DNA of 64,000 nucleotides from a virus (IMGVR_UViG_3300044646_000478:25607-89606); one strand, 5' to 3'; numbered from the stretch's first letter, positions 45,801 through 53,243 are shown. A program made the numbers and translations. The notes: a model not told the origin generated them from the letters alone.

Positions 45801-48800
45801 ATTACATGAACAGATCCAATAGGAATATGTTTTTTATCAACTACATTTAGTTTATCGCCACCCTTTAATAAACCACTAAGATTGGGATTCTTGCCATTTT
45901 CATCAACGGGTCCATAATCGCCCATCTCTCCAGCCGGTTCAATAATGTCAACAGGCTTTTTTGCAGCATCCATCCAAACTTTTTGATGCTCTTCGGGGGT
46001 AGCATCTAAAGCCTCTCTATTTGGCAAGATATCGTCGTATCTATTTTTTACATATTCTGTTGGTGAACTTAAATGAATTACTTCTTTTAATTCTGGATTA
46101 TATAACCCGCGATAATCAGGGAAAGTACCATTTGCTGCGTGAATATTCCAATGATTCATACCTTCGTGATTTGCAAGAATCATTCTATATCCACCATTTT
46201 CTTCATCAGGAATTAAAGTTGTTGAGTACCATCCGGGGAAATAAGTTCCTCGTTTTTTAATGCTTCCAGTCTTTGTATCGTATCCGCCTTGTGCTATTTC
46301 CCAAGGAGTTAGAGGACGTTTTCTTTCGCGCATTCTCATCTCTCTAGATACTTCTTCAGGCATTTCCAAATCTGCAACATTTAGATCTTCCAAGTGCCCT
46401 GTCTGATTGTTTAATACGCGAATAGAATCTAATTCGATGTTATTTTGTTCAGCAAGTTGTCTCCAGAATGCTTCCATTCTGTCGCGCTCATCTTGATCTA
46501 GATGTTTGAAGTTATATTCTGCTTCATTCCAAAAATCGGGGTGAGACATATGAATAAAATCTTTTGTGACTGGATTATAGAGGCCTCTTGCTGTATGATA
46601 ATTATAATAGTCCGTGCGACTATCCTTATCTGCGACAGCCTTTCTCATGGCTTTTGTGCCAAGATCATTTATATAATCTGCTGTCACGCCTCCGTGGGTC
46701 AGTTTATCATTGAAACCCACATCCATGTGCCAAACGTCGGTGTCTGGGTCTCTTAACGCAACTGTTGCATGATATCCATCTACCCAGTATGAGAGTTTGG
46801 ACATATTATCTAATGCAATTAGAATCGCAGCCTTTTGAGAAAAACCTGCTTTGATTAGAGATTGTTCCATTTCTTGTTGCATATCTAGTTTACTTTTCTT
46901 TTCAGGAAGGTCTTTGGGGCTTTGCCCCTCAACATATTCACAAGCCTGAGCGCGAGTCATTCCTTTAGGTGGCTTAATTGATCCATTGCAGATTGCTTGC
47001 ATATATCTGAACTGAGCCTTACTGCGGGCTGGGGCTTCTTTAATCATCCATTTGGACTTAATAGAAGGAAGAGGTAAACGTCGTTTAGAACCATATTCTT
47101 GATAATACTTATCAATTGCATCTTTAATATCCATATCTTTTGCAGCACGACCGACCCAATTTTCTTTATAGACAGGATCTGATTCTTCGATTATTGGATA
47201 TCTTCTCATAAAGTCTGCAAAAAGATTTGCATCTATTTCCATCGGATGCTTAACATATTCCTCTTCAAACTTTTTAGCAACCTCTTCGTCTGTTAGGCTT
47301 GGATCTATTTTAGTTGGATCAAAATAAGCATCTCTCAACTCTTTTGTAAAGCGTTCTTCTTGGTGTTGATAAGCATGTTGCAATTCATGCCAAAGTGCTT
47401 CGTTTGCAGATTCTGGAGAGATAAGAGGATTAATATAAATAAATCCACTTCTGTTCTTTCCTTGGGGAGATTCGTGAGTCCCCAATGCCGCTCTGTTCCA
47501 GTGGGTAAGGTCTGGTTTTTCTCTTCCTTTGAGTTGTGCCTGTTCTAAGGATAGAGGAAAAACATTATATTTACTTTCTAATGGCCACTCTGGGTGATTG
47601 TATAGTCTTTCCAGATTCTCTTTATTCAATTGCCATCTGTGACCCCGAGGGTCTTTATTGTATTTGTATCTTTCTTCAATCTCTTCAGCAGAAGGCGCTG
47701 GGGCTTTTTCATATCCCTCACCGAATTCTTCTGCTTTTTCTGCTGGAGGAACGGATATTTTCCACTTAGACAGACTTACAAAATCTTGTTTTTGTGCTTT
47801 TTCTTTCAATTTTGGATTTACTATATCTGCACCGATTGGCGTTGGAAGATTATCTTTCATCCATCTAAGAACGGCGAGAGATAATCTTGGATATCTTTGA
47901 TTAAAATTATCTACTGTTTCTTGTGCATATGGATAATAAGTCTTTGCATGACCTTGTTCATTTAATTTTTGTAAATATATTCTACTTCCGGGGTAATAAC
48001 TCTGTCCATCCATATAAGTAGCAGGCACATTATAATGAATACTTTCTACATAAGTTGGATTTTTATATTCCGAATATGCACCTTCAAGATCGTTAGGATC
48101 GCTAAAATCTTCGCCATATTCCAATGGATCAGTTTCCACATAATGATTAAATAATTCTGGGTGATTTAAATTATATTCCATTCCATAAACAATTTGAAGT
48201 TTTTCTGGATCCCAAAAAGATATGTTGTGATTGATTTGAGAACGTTGAGACAAGTAAAACCTATCTTTAGACAACATTCCGCTAGGGACTTCAGTTAATG
48301 AACGAGTAAGAGCATCAGAATCTATTTCTGCAATAGGAATAACTCCATATCTTGCAAAATTAGGAACTAATTCATGAACTATTGCATAACCCGAAGGTAT
48401 CTCATACTCGTCAATATTTCTTACATCTATTGGAGTTGCTTTTTCTGACGAAACGACTACCCAAGACTGTTTTTCCATTTCGTCAAGTAGTTTAGAATAA
48501 AAGCCCCATCCTCCGATTGGATCTTTATATGTATCAGGTTGAGGATTATTCTTGCGACGAACTATTCTCCATTTCTTACCATTAATAATTTTTATCTCAT
48601 CTTCATGCTCATCTGAAGTATCTTCATTTTGAATAGATTCAAAAGTTGTTTCTGCTGCGGGAGGACCGTCTGTGTGTTGGCGGTACATTCTATTAGCATC
48701 TTGTGCCATTTTCCACTTAGATTCTTTTTGTGGTCCATAAAGCGCACGTTGCATTAATTGTGCCCGAGTTGGGACTGGAGTATCTTCATTTGCAGCAGAA

Positions 48801-49309
48801 AGCCCTTCATGTAAACCGGGAATAAAGCCAACTCTTTGATCAGTAAAACCACCACGATCAATTGCATACCCGGTTTGACCTAAGCATTCTGTTGCCAGTG
48901 CTTTTTGTGCATGAGGACTTGATAGAGCAAAATGTGTGGAACATGCATCATTTTCACCATGCCAGCCAAAGTCACCTTCAGTTGCTGCATGACCAAAAAC
49001 ATCATGAACGATTCTGAAGTTTATATTATCTTGTGGGGTCCAGATGGGGTGATCTGCATTTGCAGTAGAAACAATAAAATTTCTATTGTTTCTTATATCA
49101 CGGATCATATCCTCAGAAGTATCATAAGGTTCTGGATCCTCTGTTTCTGTTACATTTAAGTGTTGTTTAATGTAATCAGCGTGTTCCTTAGATTCTTCTG
49201 CCAGTTGTTTCCAAGCATATTCTGCTTTTGGATCGTACTTAGGCAAAGCCGCATATCCAGCAGCCACATCTCCAATGTTGTGGCGAGAATGATCCATATT
49301 CCATTGCAT
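42812..49309 (-). CDS. Giant multidomain (polyvalent) protein, probably injected or virion-associated
   Basis: 2165 residues. Seen from the N-terminus: a domain with FRIVHDVFGHA and HGENDA (about 98-125) known from large phage polyvalent proteins; a zincin-like protease with HELQHAYQ near 640 and a later EIDANLFADF; an ARSKAQFRYMQAICNG segment near 780; six repeats of about 110-210 residues between 860 and 1950, each with HW-[ILV]-x-G-[FY]-x-A, RGLYN and HM[ST]; and a C-terminal part (MYHDVAAAR, ILQNGILP, DHVYLGRK, IKIDMSKVDP) that resembles ADP-ribosyltransferase-like folds. Eight SKWK-type tetrapeptides mark many domain borders. It could act on the host after injection; function is inferred. 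Confidence 0.8.
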   Translation of the reverse strand: MQWNMDHSRHNIGDVAAGYAALPKYDPKAEYAWKQLAEESKEHADYIKQHLNVTETEDPEPYDTSEDMIRDIRNNRNFIVSTANADHPIWTPQDNINFRIVHDVFGHAATEGDFGWHGENDACSTHFALSSPHAQKALATECLGQTGYAIDRGGFTDQRVGFIPGLHEGLSAANEDTPVPTRAQLMQRALYGPQKESKWKMAQDANRMYRQHTDGPPAAETTFESIQNEDTSDEHEDEIKIINGKKWRIVRRKNNPQPDTYKDPIGGWGFYSKLLDEMEKQSWVVVSSEKATPIDVRNIDEYEIPSGYAIVHELVPNFARYGVIPIAEIDSDALTRSLTEVPSGMLSKDRFYLSQRSQINHNISFWDPEKLQIVYGMEYNLNHPELFNHYVETDPLEYGEDFSDPNDLEGAYSEYKNPTYVESIHYNVPATYMDGQSYYPGSRIYLQKLNEQGHAKTYYPYAQETVDNFNQRYPRLSLAVLRWMKDNLPTPIGADIVNPKLKEKAQKQDFVSLSKWKISVPPAEKAEEFGEGYEKAPAPSAEEIEERYKYNKDPRGHRWQLNKENLERLYNHPEWPLESKYNVFPLSLEQAQLKGREKPDLTHWNRAALGTHESPQGKNRSGFIYINPLISPESANEALWHELQHAYQHQEERFTKELRDAYFDPTKIDPSLTDEEVAKKFEEEYVKHPMEIDANLFADFMRRYPIIEESDPVYKENWVGRAAKDMDIKDAIDKYYQEYGSKRRLPLPSIKSKWMIKEAPARSKAQFRYMQAICNGSIKPPKGMTRAQACEYVEGQSPKDLPEKKSKLDMQQEMEQSLIKAGFSQKAAILIALDNMSKLSYWVDGYHATVALRDPDTDVWHMDVGFNDKLTHGGVTADYINDLGTKAMRKAVADKDSRTDYYNYHTARGLYNPVTKDFIHMSHPDFWNEAEYNFKHLDQDERDRMEAFWRQLAEQNNIELDSIRVLNNQTGHLEDLNVADLEMPEEVSREMRMRERKRPLTPWEIAQGGYDTKTGSIKKRGTYFPGWYSTTLIPDEENGGYRMILANHEGMNHWNIHAANGTFPDYRGLYNPELKEVIHLSSPTEYVKNRYDDILPNREALDATPEEHQKVWMDAAKKPVDIIEPAGEMGDYGPVDENGKNPNLSGLLKGGDKLNVVDKKHIPIGSVHVMHKRDIPEESPEDFKFLWNKPEENYKHEYQITFASPAPKRTGNKKEAHWIEGFSAAIINQHGKMEVAPPGMVIVDGNGNVIDEDDTWHATHWDIGGYPQYRGLYNHKTGELIHMTSSEEHENMSPGYEYLSKDEAINPLEHETYWRDAANQSNIPIRDFKLMYEKDADEYGDEPLKKLWHGENKKEDFNLLDSEEFMPKVSKWKKKGHWLEDYYAAIITPNGEMRVAKDWNHFHGSLFSDLGLRKYHRGLYNKDTGELLHMTTPEEWNKLQNSWDYSTDDTEKQWPLGFEWFNSPEHFISPYKTEKEWLKAAEDADIPVSEVKMFSGEPERNPYVGYDVNRYNRHSPAEVAQMRMSKWKTSKEDAWEAVLDGELGHDILTTGSWEEVKKQTLKWLKQLKNGYINKKNPHDNKKIDPEAKEQDGHAIEDLKLYEEKKRWSFHFDHGKHPYDLIIQPVGYKESKWKKKSHWIEGFHAAVIDPDGKMHIAGDWEDIHQQTLIDNGWIGSDLSKSYRGLYNPDTGELFHMTSPVEKMTFGEYATSPNHLSDIENHEDVWREAASKSGVPVNDFKGLYKVDEYDEDGWRMDPLWYQKNPKEMFGYISPKQSKWRKKSHWVDGYHAAVITGGGKMFVSDDPHHAHIQALPDKEQGIALMRRDYWRGLYNPETKTILHMSDPHEYEKMRTEQVEIAPDGGGILTQDDDYYDDKWRTAAEEANIPVEDVKLLKWNTSEDYPSWNNSNRSNSPEQFKISDLKLSKVGKWKKAEKKKRKMHPKFQTSLNDHQRSVRKYGPLKTHKTRKFKKRSSLSEEQSRELFQYEPNMYHDVAAARSKEELNDQINTVRSILQNGILPKEQTGISEYDDWLTSRPDHVYLGRKNFYSRKRPPAIKIDMSKVDPSTIKPDEDIYHAFGFSDRGVDMFNLKSMPFEEEHKNNPDYTLGQWMEDHSHLDTPNNVFASHGLNNSLAVKGGVPSDALSINDEWVDYMNDRYGIDILKLL

Positions 49310-49310
49310 A

Positions 49311-49352
49311 AAACAAAACCCCCAGACTATACATATATTATAGTCTGAGGGC
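49311..49352 (-). terminator. Intrinsic terminator upstream of the giant gene
   Basis: On the minus strand CCCTCAGACTATA pairs with TATAGTCTGGGGG over 13 positions with one G-T pair, loop of seven, followed by TTTTGTTTT. It ends the early-type gene block; the T-rich end lies just before the giant gene, which must have a separate promoter or rely on readthrough. Confidence 0.85.
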
Positions 49353-49361
49353 TGGGTTTTA

Positions 49362-49796
49362 TTAGGCCAAAACTAGCATATCTACAGGCCAAACATATTC
49401 TAGGTCATTTGGAATATCAGACCAGAACTGACTGTAGTGGTCAAAATCTTTGCGGAGAAGATTAGACTTATGTGAAGTATGAAAATCTTCGTCACCAAGC
49501 CACGGAGGAAGGGTGACTTGATTGTTGCCAATACGATCACGGAACCATTCTAGTTGAGTGTCATTGTAACCGCGCTCAATCCACTCTAGACAAATAACAG
49601 AGCCATAGTAGGCAAGAGCGGTCTCGTAACCACGCCACATATTGACAGCAGGGTGGTTGCGCCAACCCTTAGCCTCGTCACCGCGATCAATGGTAAGGAG
49701 AACTTGCTTGGCCTCAACGCGCTGCTTGCCTAGTCTGCGCCAGTCAAGAACAGAAGCGGTCTCATAAAAATCTGAATATGGAAGGAAAGTTTGCAT
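49362..49796 (-). CDS. Pyrimidine-dimer DNA glycosylase (Pyr_excise family, MSMEG_6728-like)
   Basis: 144 residues. The conserved start MQTFLPYSDFYETASVLD, then RRLGKQRVEAKQVL and WRNHPAVNMWRGYETAL, matches the pyrimidine-dimer glycosylase family related to T4 endonuclease V. Family members cut the glycosyl bond at UV-induced dimers in DNA. This phage copy lacks recognisable extra domains. It ends with a strong terminator and follows small unknown genes. Probably protects phage DNA after UV damage. Confidence 0.87.
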   Translation of the reverse strand: MQTFLPYSDFYETASVLDWRRLGKQRVEAKQVLLTIDRGDEAKGWRNHPAVNMWRGYETALAYYGSVICLEWIERGYNDTQLEWFRDRIGNNQVTLPPWLGDEDFHTSHKSNLLRKDFDHYSQFWSDIPNDLEYVWPVDMLVLA

Positions 49797-49805
49797 ATTT
49801 GTATC

Positions 49806-50084
49806 TTACAAGAATCTTATATCTTTTTCAAGGGCATAAGTTGCGCTAACAATTTGCTTCTTAAGAGCAGCATTGATTTCCCGCAATTGCTTCACTTCGA
49901 TAACAAGTTTGGCAACATCGCTAGCAGCATTTTCAAAAAATTCTAAATCTGAATGAGTCATTGGCTTGCCATTCTCTCGTTCAATATAAATAAATGCATC
50001 GTCGCTAGAGATATCGGCTCTCCAATTGGTGGGAGTTGCGTTTCTCACTCGTTCAGATACTTCGTTTAGATTATTTTCAATCAC
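49806..50084 (-). CDS. Hypothetical coiled-coil protein, 92 residues
   Basis: GTG start overlapping the TGA of the upstream gene (GTGA). The C-terminal half is a likely coiled coil (DVAKLVIEVKQLREINAALK). No family recognised. It is the last small gene before the DNA glycosylase and shares its operon. Confidence 0.68.
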   Translation of the reverse strand: MIENNLNEVSERVRNATPTNWRADISSDDAFIYIERENGKPMTHSDLEFFENAASDVAKLVIEVKQLREINAALKKQIVSATYALEKDIRFL

Positions 50085-50296
50085 TTTTCTTTCCCTGCTC
50101 GTAGGTTTGCCCTTTTTACTCTATCATTGATTCTTGTTTTTTCTATTTCTCTTAAAACAAGATCTGATTTGAAAGTCTTTAATTCTTGAATAAAATCAAC
50201 AGCAATGTCTAATTGCCTCTGCAAAGACTCTTTCTCTTCTGTGGCTTCGACCAATTTATCTGTGGAATTAGCCCACATATCTTCCCAATCTACCAT
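50081..50296 (-). CDS. Hypothetical coiled-coil protein, 71 residues
   Basis: 71 residues, strongly charged and helical (EEKESLQRQLDIAVDFIQEL), ending in a basic tail (RANLRAGKEK). Overlaps the next gene by four bases, so the two are co-translated and could bind each other; both look coiled-coil. A terminator lies just upstream. No family recognised. Confidence 0.68.
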   Translation of the reverse strand: MVDWEDMWANSTDKLVEATEEKESLQRQLDIAVDFIQELKTFKSDLVLREIEKTRINDRVKRANLRAGKEK

Positions 50297-50313
50297 AATA
50301 TATCTCCGAATAG

Positions 50314-50344
50314 AAAGGGGGCGGGAAATCCCGCCCCCTTTTAT
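50314..50344 (-). terminator. Palindromic intrinsic terminator
   Basis: A near-perfect stem of AAGGGGGCGGGA-type sequence and its complement, flanked by A- and T-rich ends on both sides, so it could work on either strand. It separates the genes at 50345 and 50081. Confidence 0.8.
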
Positions 50345-50542
50345 TTAACTTACGACTGGAGCGCTTGACAGAACCTCATGCCAAGCGGTCTTCACGTTCT
50401 CATCTCTTGTTGCTGCGTCCTGAACAAGAGCAACAGGGTTTGAATTCGGGAAATTATCATCTAGACCAAACCGAGAAACAATCTCAGTAGCACCTGTCTG
50501 AAGGTGGTCTGTGTGTGCAGTGCTTACAAGTCCAAAATGCAT
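50345..50542 (-). CDS. Hypothetical protein, 65 residues
   Basis: 65 residues (MHFGLVSTAHTDHLQTGATE ...), no recognised family, no membrane segment. It ends right at a strong terminator. Its codon use is slightly richer in C and G than the neighbours'. Ribosome-binding site AAAGAAAGG precedes the ATG. Confidence 0.65.
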   Translation of the reverse strand: MHFGLVSTAHTDHLQTGATEIVSRFGLDDNFPNSNPVALVQDAATRDENVKTAWHEVLSSAPVVS

Positions 50543-50559
50543 TTTATGCCTTTCTTTAG

Positions 50560-50844
50560 TTAATTTAAGAATGTATTGGGGTCCAACTCTGGCCCATCAT
50601 AGTTGCGAACGAAATCTGCTTCATCTTCTTCAAGAAAAGTAACATTGAGTGGAATTTCAATAACTTGAAGTTTTTCACCCTTCGTCTTTTCAAAGATGAA
50701 AGACATTTGATCATAAATGTCTAGAGCATCCTCCACATCAAGAGAAGCATACACAATAGTATTCTCTCTTGCAACTACATAGACGGATAATCCGTCGTCG
50801 TCAATCTCTTCGTCGCCGTAAATAAAGAAACTGTTCTCCTTCAT
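50560..50844 (-). CDS. Hypothetical acidic protein, 94 residues
   Basis: 94 residues, acidic, beta-alpha pattern (YGDEEIDDDGLSVYVVAREN), no recognised family. Its ATG lies 44 bases inside the preceding gene in another frame; the track of overlap is longer than usual here, but no later ATG would keep the well-formed N-terminus. Coupled translation is likely. Confidence 0.66.
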   Translation of the reverse strand: MKENSFFIYGDEEIDDDGLSVYVVARENTIVYASLDVEDALDIYDQMSFIFEKTKGEKLQVIEIPLNVTFLEEDEADFVRNYDGPELDPNTFLN

Positions 50845-50983
50845 TCGTGTTACTCGTTTCTGGTTGGTATGAAAACTCGTATTTTTCCATTACTTTTGCA
50901 TATTCCTTCTCAAAAGAGTTTTTATTTGACTCTTTCCATCCGTTGGCATATAAATCATGAAAATCATTCTTTTCGTTATTCAT
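50801..50983 (-). CDS. Hypothetical protein, 60 residues
   Basis: 60 residues, strongly charged (EKNDFHDLYANGWKESNK) with a terminal RRRR. ATG overlaps the TAA of the upstream gene by eight bases (ATGAATAA), a spacing used several times in this genome, which supports the start. No family recognised. Confidence 0.62.
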   Translation of the reverse strand: MNNEKNDFHDLYANGWKESNKNSFEKEYAKVMEKYEFSYQPETSNTNEGEQFLYLRRRRD

Positions 50984-51287
50984 TTACTTTTAGCCCTTTT
51001 GTCACTATTTTAAGGTTTTCTGTGCCTTTTTCGGTTAAAAACCAGTCAAAAACGGCCTTTTTAAGCCCTTTTTCGTCTAAATCTGCGTTTGAGAGGCTAA
51101 AAGTAGTGCATCCCAAATCGGACAGATCTTCTGAATAAAACTCTACTTCCGCAGTCTTTTCGCCTCTAATTTGGGTTATTTTGATATATAACGGTTTATT
51201 GTCGCTACCATCAATAGACATTACGACACAATTTTGGACTACAGACTGTATTTTTCTAATATTTAACTTAAACATGGACTTTGCCAT
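50976..51287 (-). CDS. Hypothetical protein, 103 residues
   Basis: 103 residues, beta-rich N-terminal half (FKLNIRKIQSVVQNCVVMSI), followed by a helical part with KKAVFDWFLTEKG. No recognised family or membrane segment. The ribosome-binding site (TAGGTGT) is weak and close to the ATG. Confidence 0.66.
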   Translation of the reverse strand: MAKSMFKLNIRKIQSVVQNCVVMSIDGSDNKPLYIKITQIRGEKTAEVEFYSEDLSDLGCTTFSLSNADLDEKGLKKAVFDWFLTEKGTENLKIVTKGLKVNE

Positions 51288-51327
51288 ACACCTAACTTAT
51301 CAGAATCCCACTCCCAAATCAAGAATC

Positions 51328-51513
51328 TTAGTTTTTAGAATCTTTCATTTTTGGGTGGGGAGAAATCCAACCAAATATAACAGCGGAGAGAGTTGCGATT
51401 GCCCCCGCAACAGTATCAGGCACCACAATACCAAACATAGTTAGAATCCAAACAATAATTACTCCGACTGCTCCACCTATGGCTGCTGTTCCTACGGTAG
51501 TATCTGGACCCAT
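51328..51513 (-). CDS. Holin-like membrane protein
   Basis: 61 residues from MGPDTTVG, preferred because AGGGAGACT lies at a good distance; an earlier ATG is possible. Two hydrophobic segments (TAAIGGAVGVIIVWILTMFG; VAGAIATLSAVIFGWI) are joined by VVPDT and followed by a short charged tail. This topology and the VPD-x-VAGA-type turn resemble small actinophage holins. No endolysin gene is adjacent in the window, so the role stays tentative. Confidence 0.62.
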   Translation of the reverse strand: MGPDTTVGTAAIGGAVGVIIVWILTMFGIVVPDTVAGAIATLSAVIFGWISPHPKMKDSKN

Positions 51514-51550
51514 AATAGTCTCCCTTTTCAACTATTATGTTTCGCGGAGA

Positions 51551-51805
51551 TTATGAATCCTTTATAACTTCATAGACCTTTGTTGTGATCCATCGAATAT
51601 AGGGCCACGCCAAAAACACGACAAAACTGAGGCCCCACACGGCTACCCACGCGGCAATAAGGATAGTGGAAATAATTCCACCAATGAAGATTGATACGGG
51701 AATTATCGCCAAAAGAATAAAAGCGCCAACAATAAAAAAGCCAACAAATATTTGGGCCATAGTATATTCTAGATCATCTTTATTACACTTCTTTAGTTTA
51801 CTCAT
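51551..51805 (-). CDS. Membrane protein, 84 residues
   Basis: 84 residues with a short charged N-terminus, then two long hydrophobic segments (residues about 15-40 and 45-70), ending with an amphipathic KVYEVIKDS. It is directly upstream of the holin-like gene in the same operon, and could be a second lysis or superinfection-related membrane protein (inference). No family recognised. Confidence 0.68.
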   Translation of the reverse strand: MSKLKKCNKDDLEYTMAQIFVGFFIVGAFILLAIIPVSIFIGGIISTILIAAWVAVWGLSFVVFLAWPYIRWITTKVYEVIKDS

Positions 51806-51903
51806 TATTCCTATCTTATATATCTCTATATCTTAAAGACCTAAGTATAACTCTATATAGGTCTTACTCATTATGCAAATCATATACATAACTAAAACGA
51901 AAA

Positions 51904-51931
51904 CAAAAAGGGGGCCACTCACGGCCCCCTT
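51904..51931 (-). terminator. Intrinsic terminator
   Basis: On the minus strand AAGGGGGCC pairs with GGCCCCCTT over a six-base loop and runs into TTTTTG. It ends the small operon that starts at 52.8 kb. Confidence 0.88.
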
Positions 51932-51936
51932 AGAGT

Positions 51937-52206
51937 CTACGACCTATACTTCAAAACATCATCATAGTAATCGGGATCATAAAACCTTCCCGATGTATTG
52001 GGATCTGTACTCGCATCTTCGTTGTTTGTAAAGAACCTGCGGATAAGATCAATTACCTCTCTATATGCATATGCATCATTCAAGTTGCTCTTCTCTACAA
52101 GGCTCACATAGAAATCAAGAAGATCCTCCCGATTCATATGGATGACAACAGTTTCATCCTTCTCACTTCGGACGACGATATCGCCCTTAAGAACATCAAT
52201 TGACAT
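51937..52206 (-). CDS. Hypothetical acidic protein, 89 residues
   Basis: Start MSIDVLKGD at 52206 is chosen because AAGAGG lies four to nine bases ahead; an ATG 36 bases earlier overlaps the previous gene. 89 residues, mixed alpha/beta, Asp-rich C-terminus with Tyr (FYDPDYYDDVLKYRS). No family recognised. Confidence 0.7.
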   Translation of the reverse strand: MSIDVLKGDIVVRSEKDETVVIHMNREDLLDFYVSLVEKSNLNDAYAYREVIDLIRRFFTNNEDASTDPNTSGRFYDPDYYDDVLKYRS

Positions 52207-52223
52207 TAGACCTCTTAATCCTT

Positions 52224-52406
52224 TCACTCTTGGATATTCCAACCCTTATTATAACAACTATTATATGCCTGCCAATACCCAATCGCAACATCGCGTGGGC
52301 CTACATTCTCAATGCGATTAAGTGCATCAAGAAACAGATACGAGCGCATAACGAGCGACAAATCAATTCCTCGCGGCGCAGCGTTCAAAAAATTACTTTT
52401 TGTCAC
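52224..52406 (-). CDS. Hypothetical protein, 60 residues
   Basis: 60 residues starting at GTG (MTKSNFLNAAPRG), helical with several aromatic residues (IGYWQAYNSCYNKGW). No recognised family. It lies between two small genes of the same operon with short spacers. The ribosome-binding site is poor, so the start is uncertain. Confidence 0.58.
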   Translation of the reverse strand: MTKSNFLNAAPRGIDLSLVMRSYLFLDALNRIENVGPRDVAIGYWQAYNSCYNKGWNIQE

Positions 52407-52425
52407 AATATTGTTACAATCTCAT

Positions 52426-52617
52426 CTAGCCTGTACGACGGAGATTATAGATCTGGATATCCTGAATGAATGCTGCATTATTCAAATCAAGGGATCCTTC
52501 GGCAATCTTCGTGACAAGATCATTCTTGGCAGCCTCAATGGCCTCTGGGTCTCCCTGACCTTCGGCTTCAACATTGACAGTTAAGACAATATCTGCCTGT
52601 GCCTGATAAGTAGCCAT
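52426..52617 (-). CDS. Hypothetical protein, 63 residues
   Basis: 63 residues with a beta-alpha-beta pattern (QADIVLTVNVEAEG, then a helix with AAKNDLVTKIAEG, then IQDIQIYNLR), like a small ferredoxin-type fold. No family recognised. AAAGGAATT precedes the ATG at good spacing. Confidence 0.7.
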   Translation of the reverse strand: MATYQAQADIVLTVNVEAEGQGDPEAIEAAKNDLVTKIAEGSLDLNNAAFIQDIQIYNLRRTG

Positions 52618-52628
52618 CTAATTCCTTT

Positions 52629-52727
52629 CTATTTGTAATCTATAAAGATTCCTATAAGGACGATAAAGAACACTATCCCAAGGAAACATAAAAGCATAAA
52701 CATAACTGCATCATGCAGGGCCTGCAT
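52629..52727 (-). CDS. Tiny membrane protein, 32 residues
   Basis: ATG at 52727 opens a 32-residue frame with a single long hydrophobic segment (CFLGIVFFIVLIGIFI) and short polar ends, ending YK. Its ATG lies one base past the TGA of the preceding tiny gene, so the two are coupled. AAGGAC upstream may serve as ribosome-binding site. No family recognised. Confidence 0.6.
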   Translation of the reverse strand: MQALHDAVMFMLLCFLGIVFFIVLIGIFIDYK

Positions 52728-52728
52728 A

Positions 52729-52827
52729 TCAGTCCTTATCTTGCTTGCGCTTAACGTTCCAGATCATGATTAGTATCATGGCCAAGGGAACGAGTAGCCA
52801 AACGATATATTGACCAAGGAAATACAT
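52729..52827 (-). CDS. Tiny membrane protein, 32 residues
   Basis: ATG at 52827 opens a 32-residue frame with one membrane segment (YIVWLLVPLAMILIMIW) and a basic tail (KRKQDKD), the positive-inside end. It is the first gene of the A+T-rich small-gene block. Ribosome-binding site GTAGGTGT is weak. Pairing with a second tiny membrane gene right after it supports a real two-gene unit. Confidence 0.6.
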   Translation of the reverse strand: MYFLGQYIVWLLVPLAMILIMIWNVKRKQDKD

Positions 52828-53243
52828 ACACCTACTCTACCAAATATGCTCGCAGATTTCAAAGGGCTGGGACTCCTATCCGCAGACATACTTTGCGTTT
52901 TAGGGATATGGGGGGGTGCTTAATGGACAAAACATATAGGGGGTATATCTTTTGTCCACATATACATAGCAGAACAGTACCGTTTTCGGTACGGTCTTGC
53001 TACCGCTTTAAGGGAAAACTCTTGCGGCGGTACAAACACCCAGCCTAAGCATCTGTCGCTTGCGCCTTCATGCATAAACTCAAACTACGGAAAATTGCTT
53101 ACAGATTTAAGAGGAGGGGGACTCCTAACTCAGATATGGGTACCCTTGATTTAAAAGGGATATGGGGGGAGGGGGGGGGTGGCCCCCTACACTATAGTCG
53201 GCCCCCTGTCAAGTCACACCTGTATGTCACAGTTAAGTGTAAC
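52828..53243. other. Non-coding boundary region with direct and inverted repeats
   Basis: No convincing gene. It holds an imperfect direct repeat (52852-52917 and 53101-53173) sharing CAGATTT, GGACTCCTA and GGGATATGGGGGG in the same order, a long palindrome (52925-52957), and a GTACCG-TTTT-CGGTAC hairpin (52977-52992). G-runs at 53160-53182 could form a quadruplex. Base composition changes from A+T-rich to G+C-rich across this region. Confidence 0.7.
52925..52957. promoter_or_regulatory. Long inverted repeat, candidate operator or hairpin
   Basis: GGACAAAACATATA and TATATCTTTTGTCC are complementary over 13 positions with one C-C mismatch, around GGGGG. It could bind a dimeric regulator or form a strong hairpin. 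It lies just upstream of the tiny membrane genes on the minus strand. Confidence 0.6.

Noticed and set aside
42812-49309. Giant gene as portal or terminase
   Set aside because: No portal fold pattern, no Walker A/B of a terminase; motifs are protease-like, repeat and ART-like.
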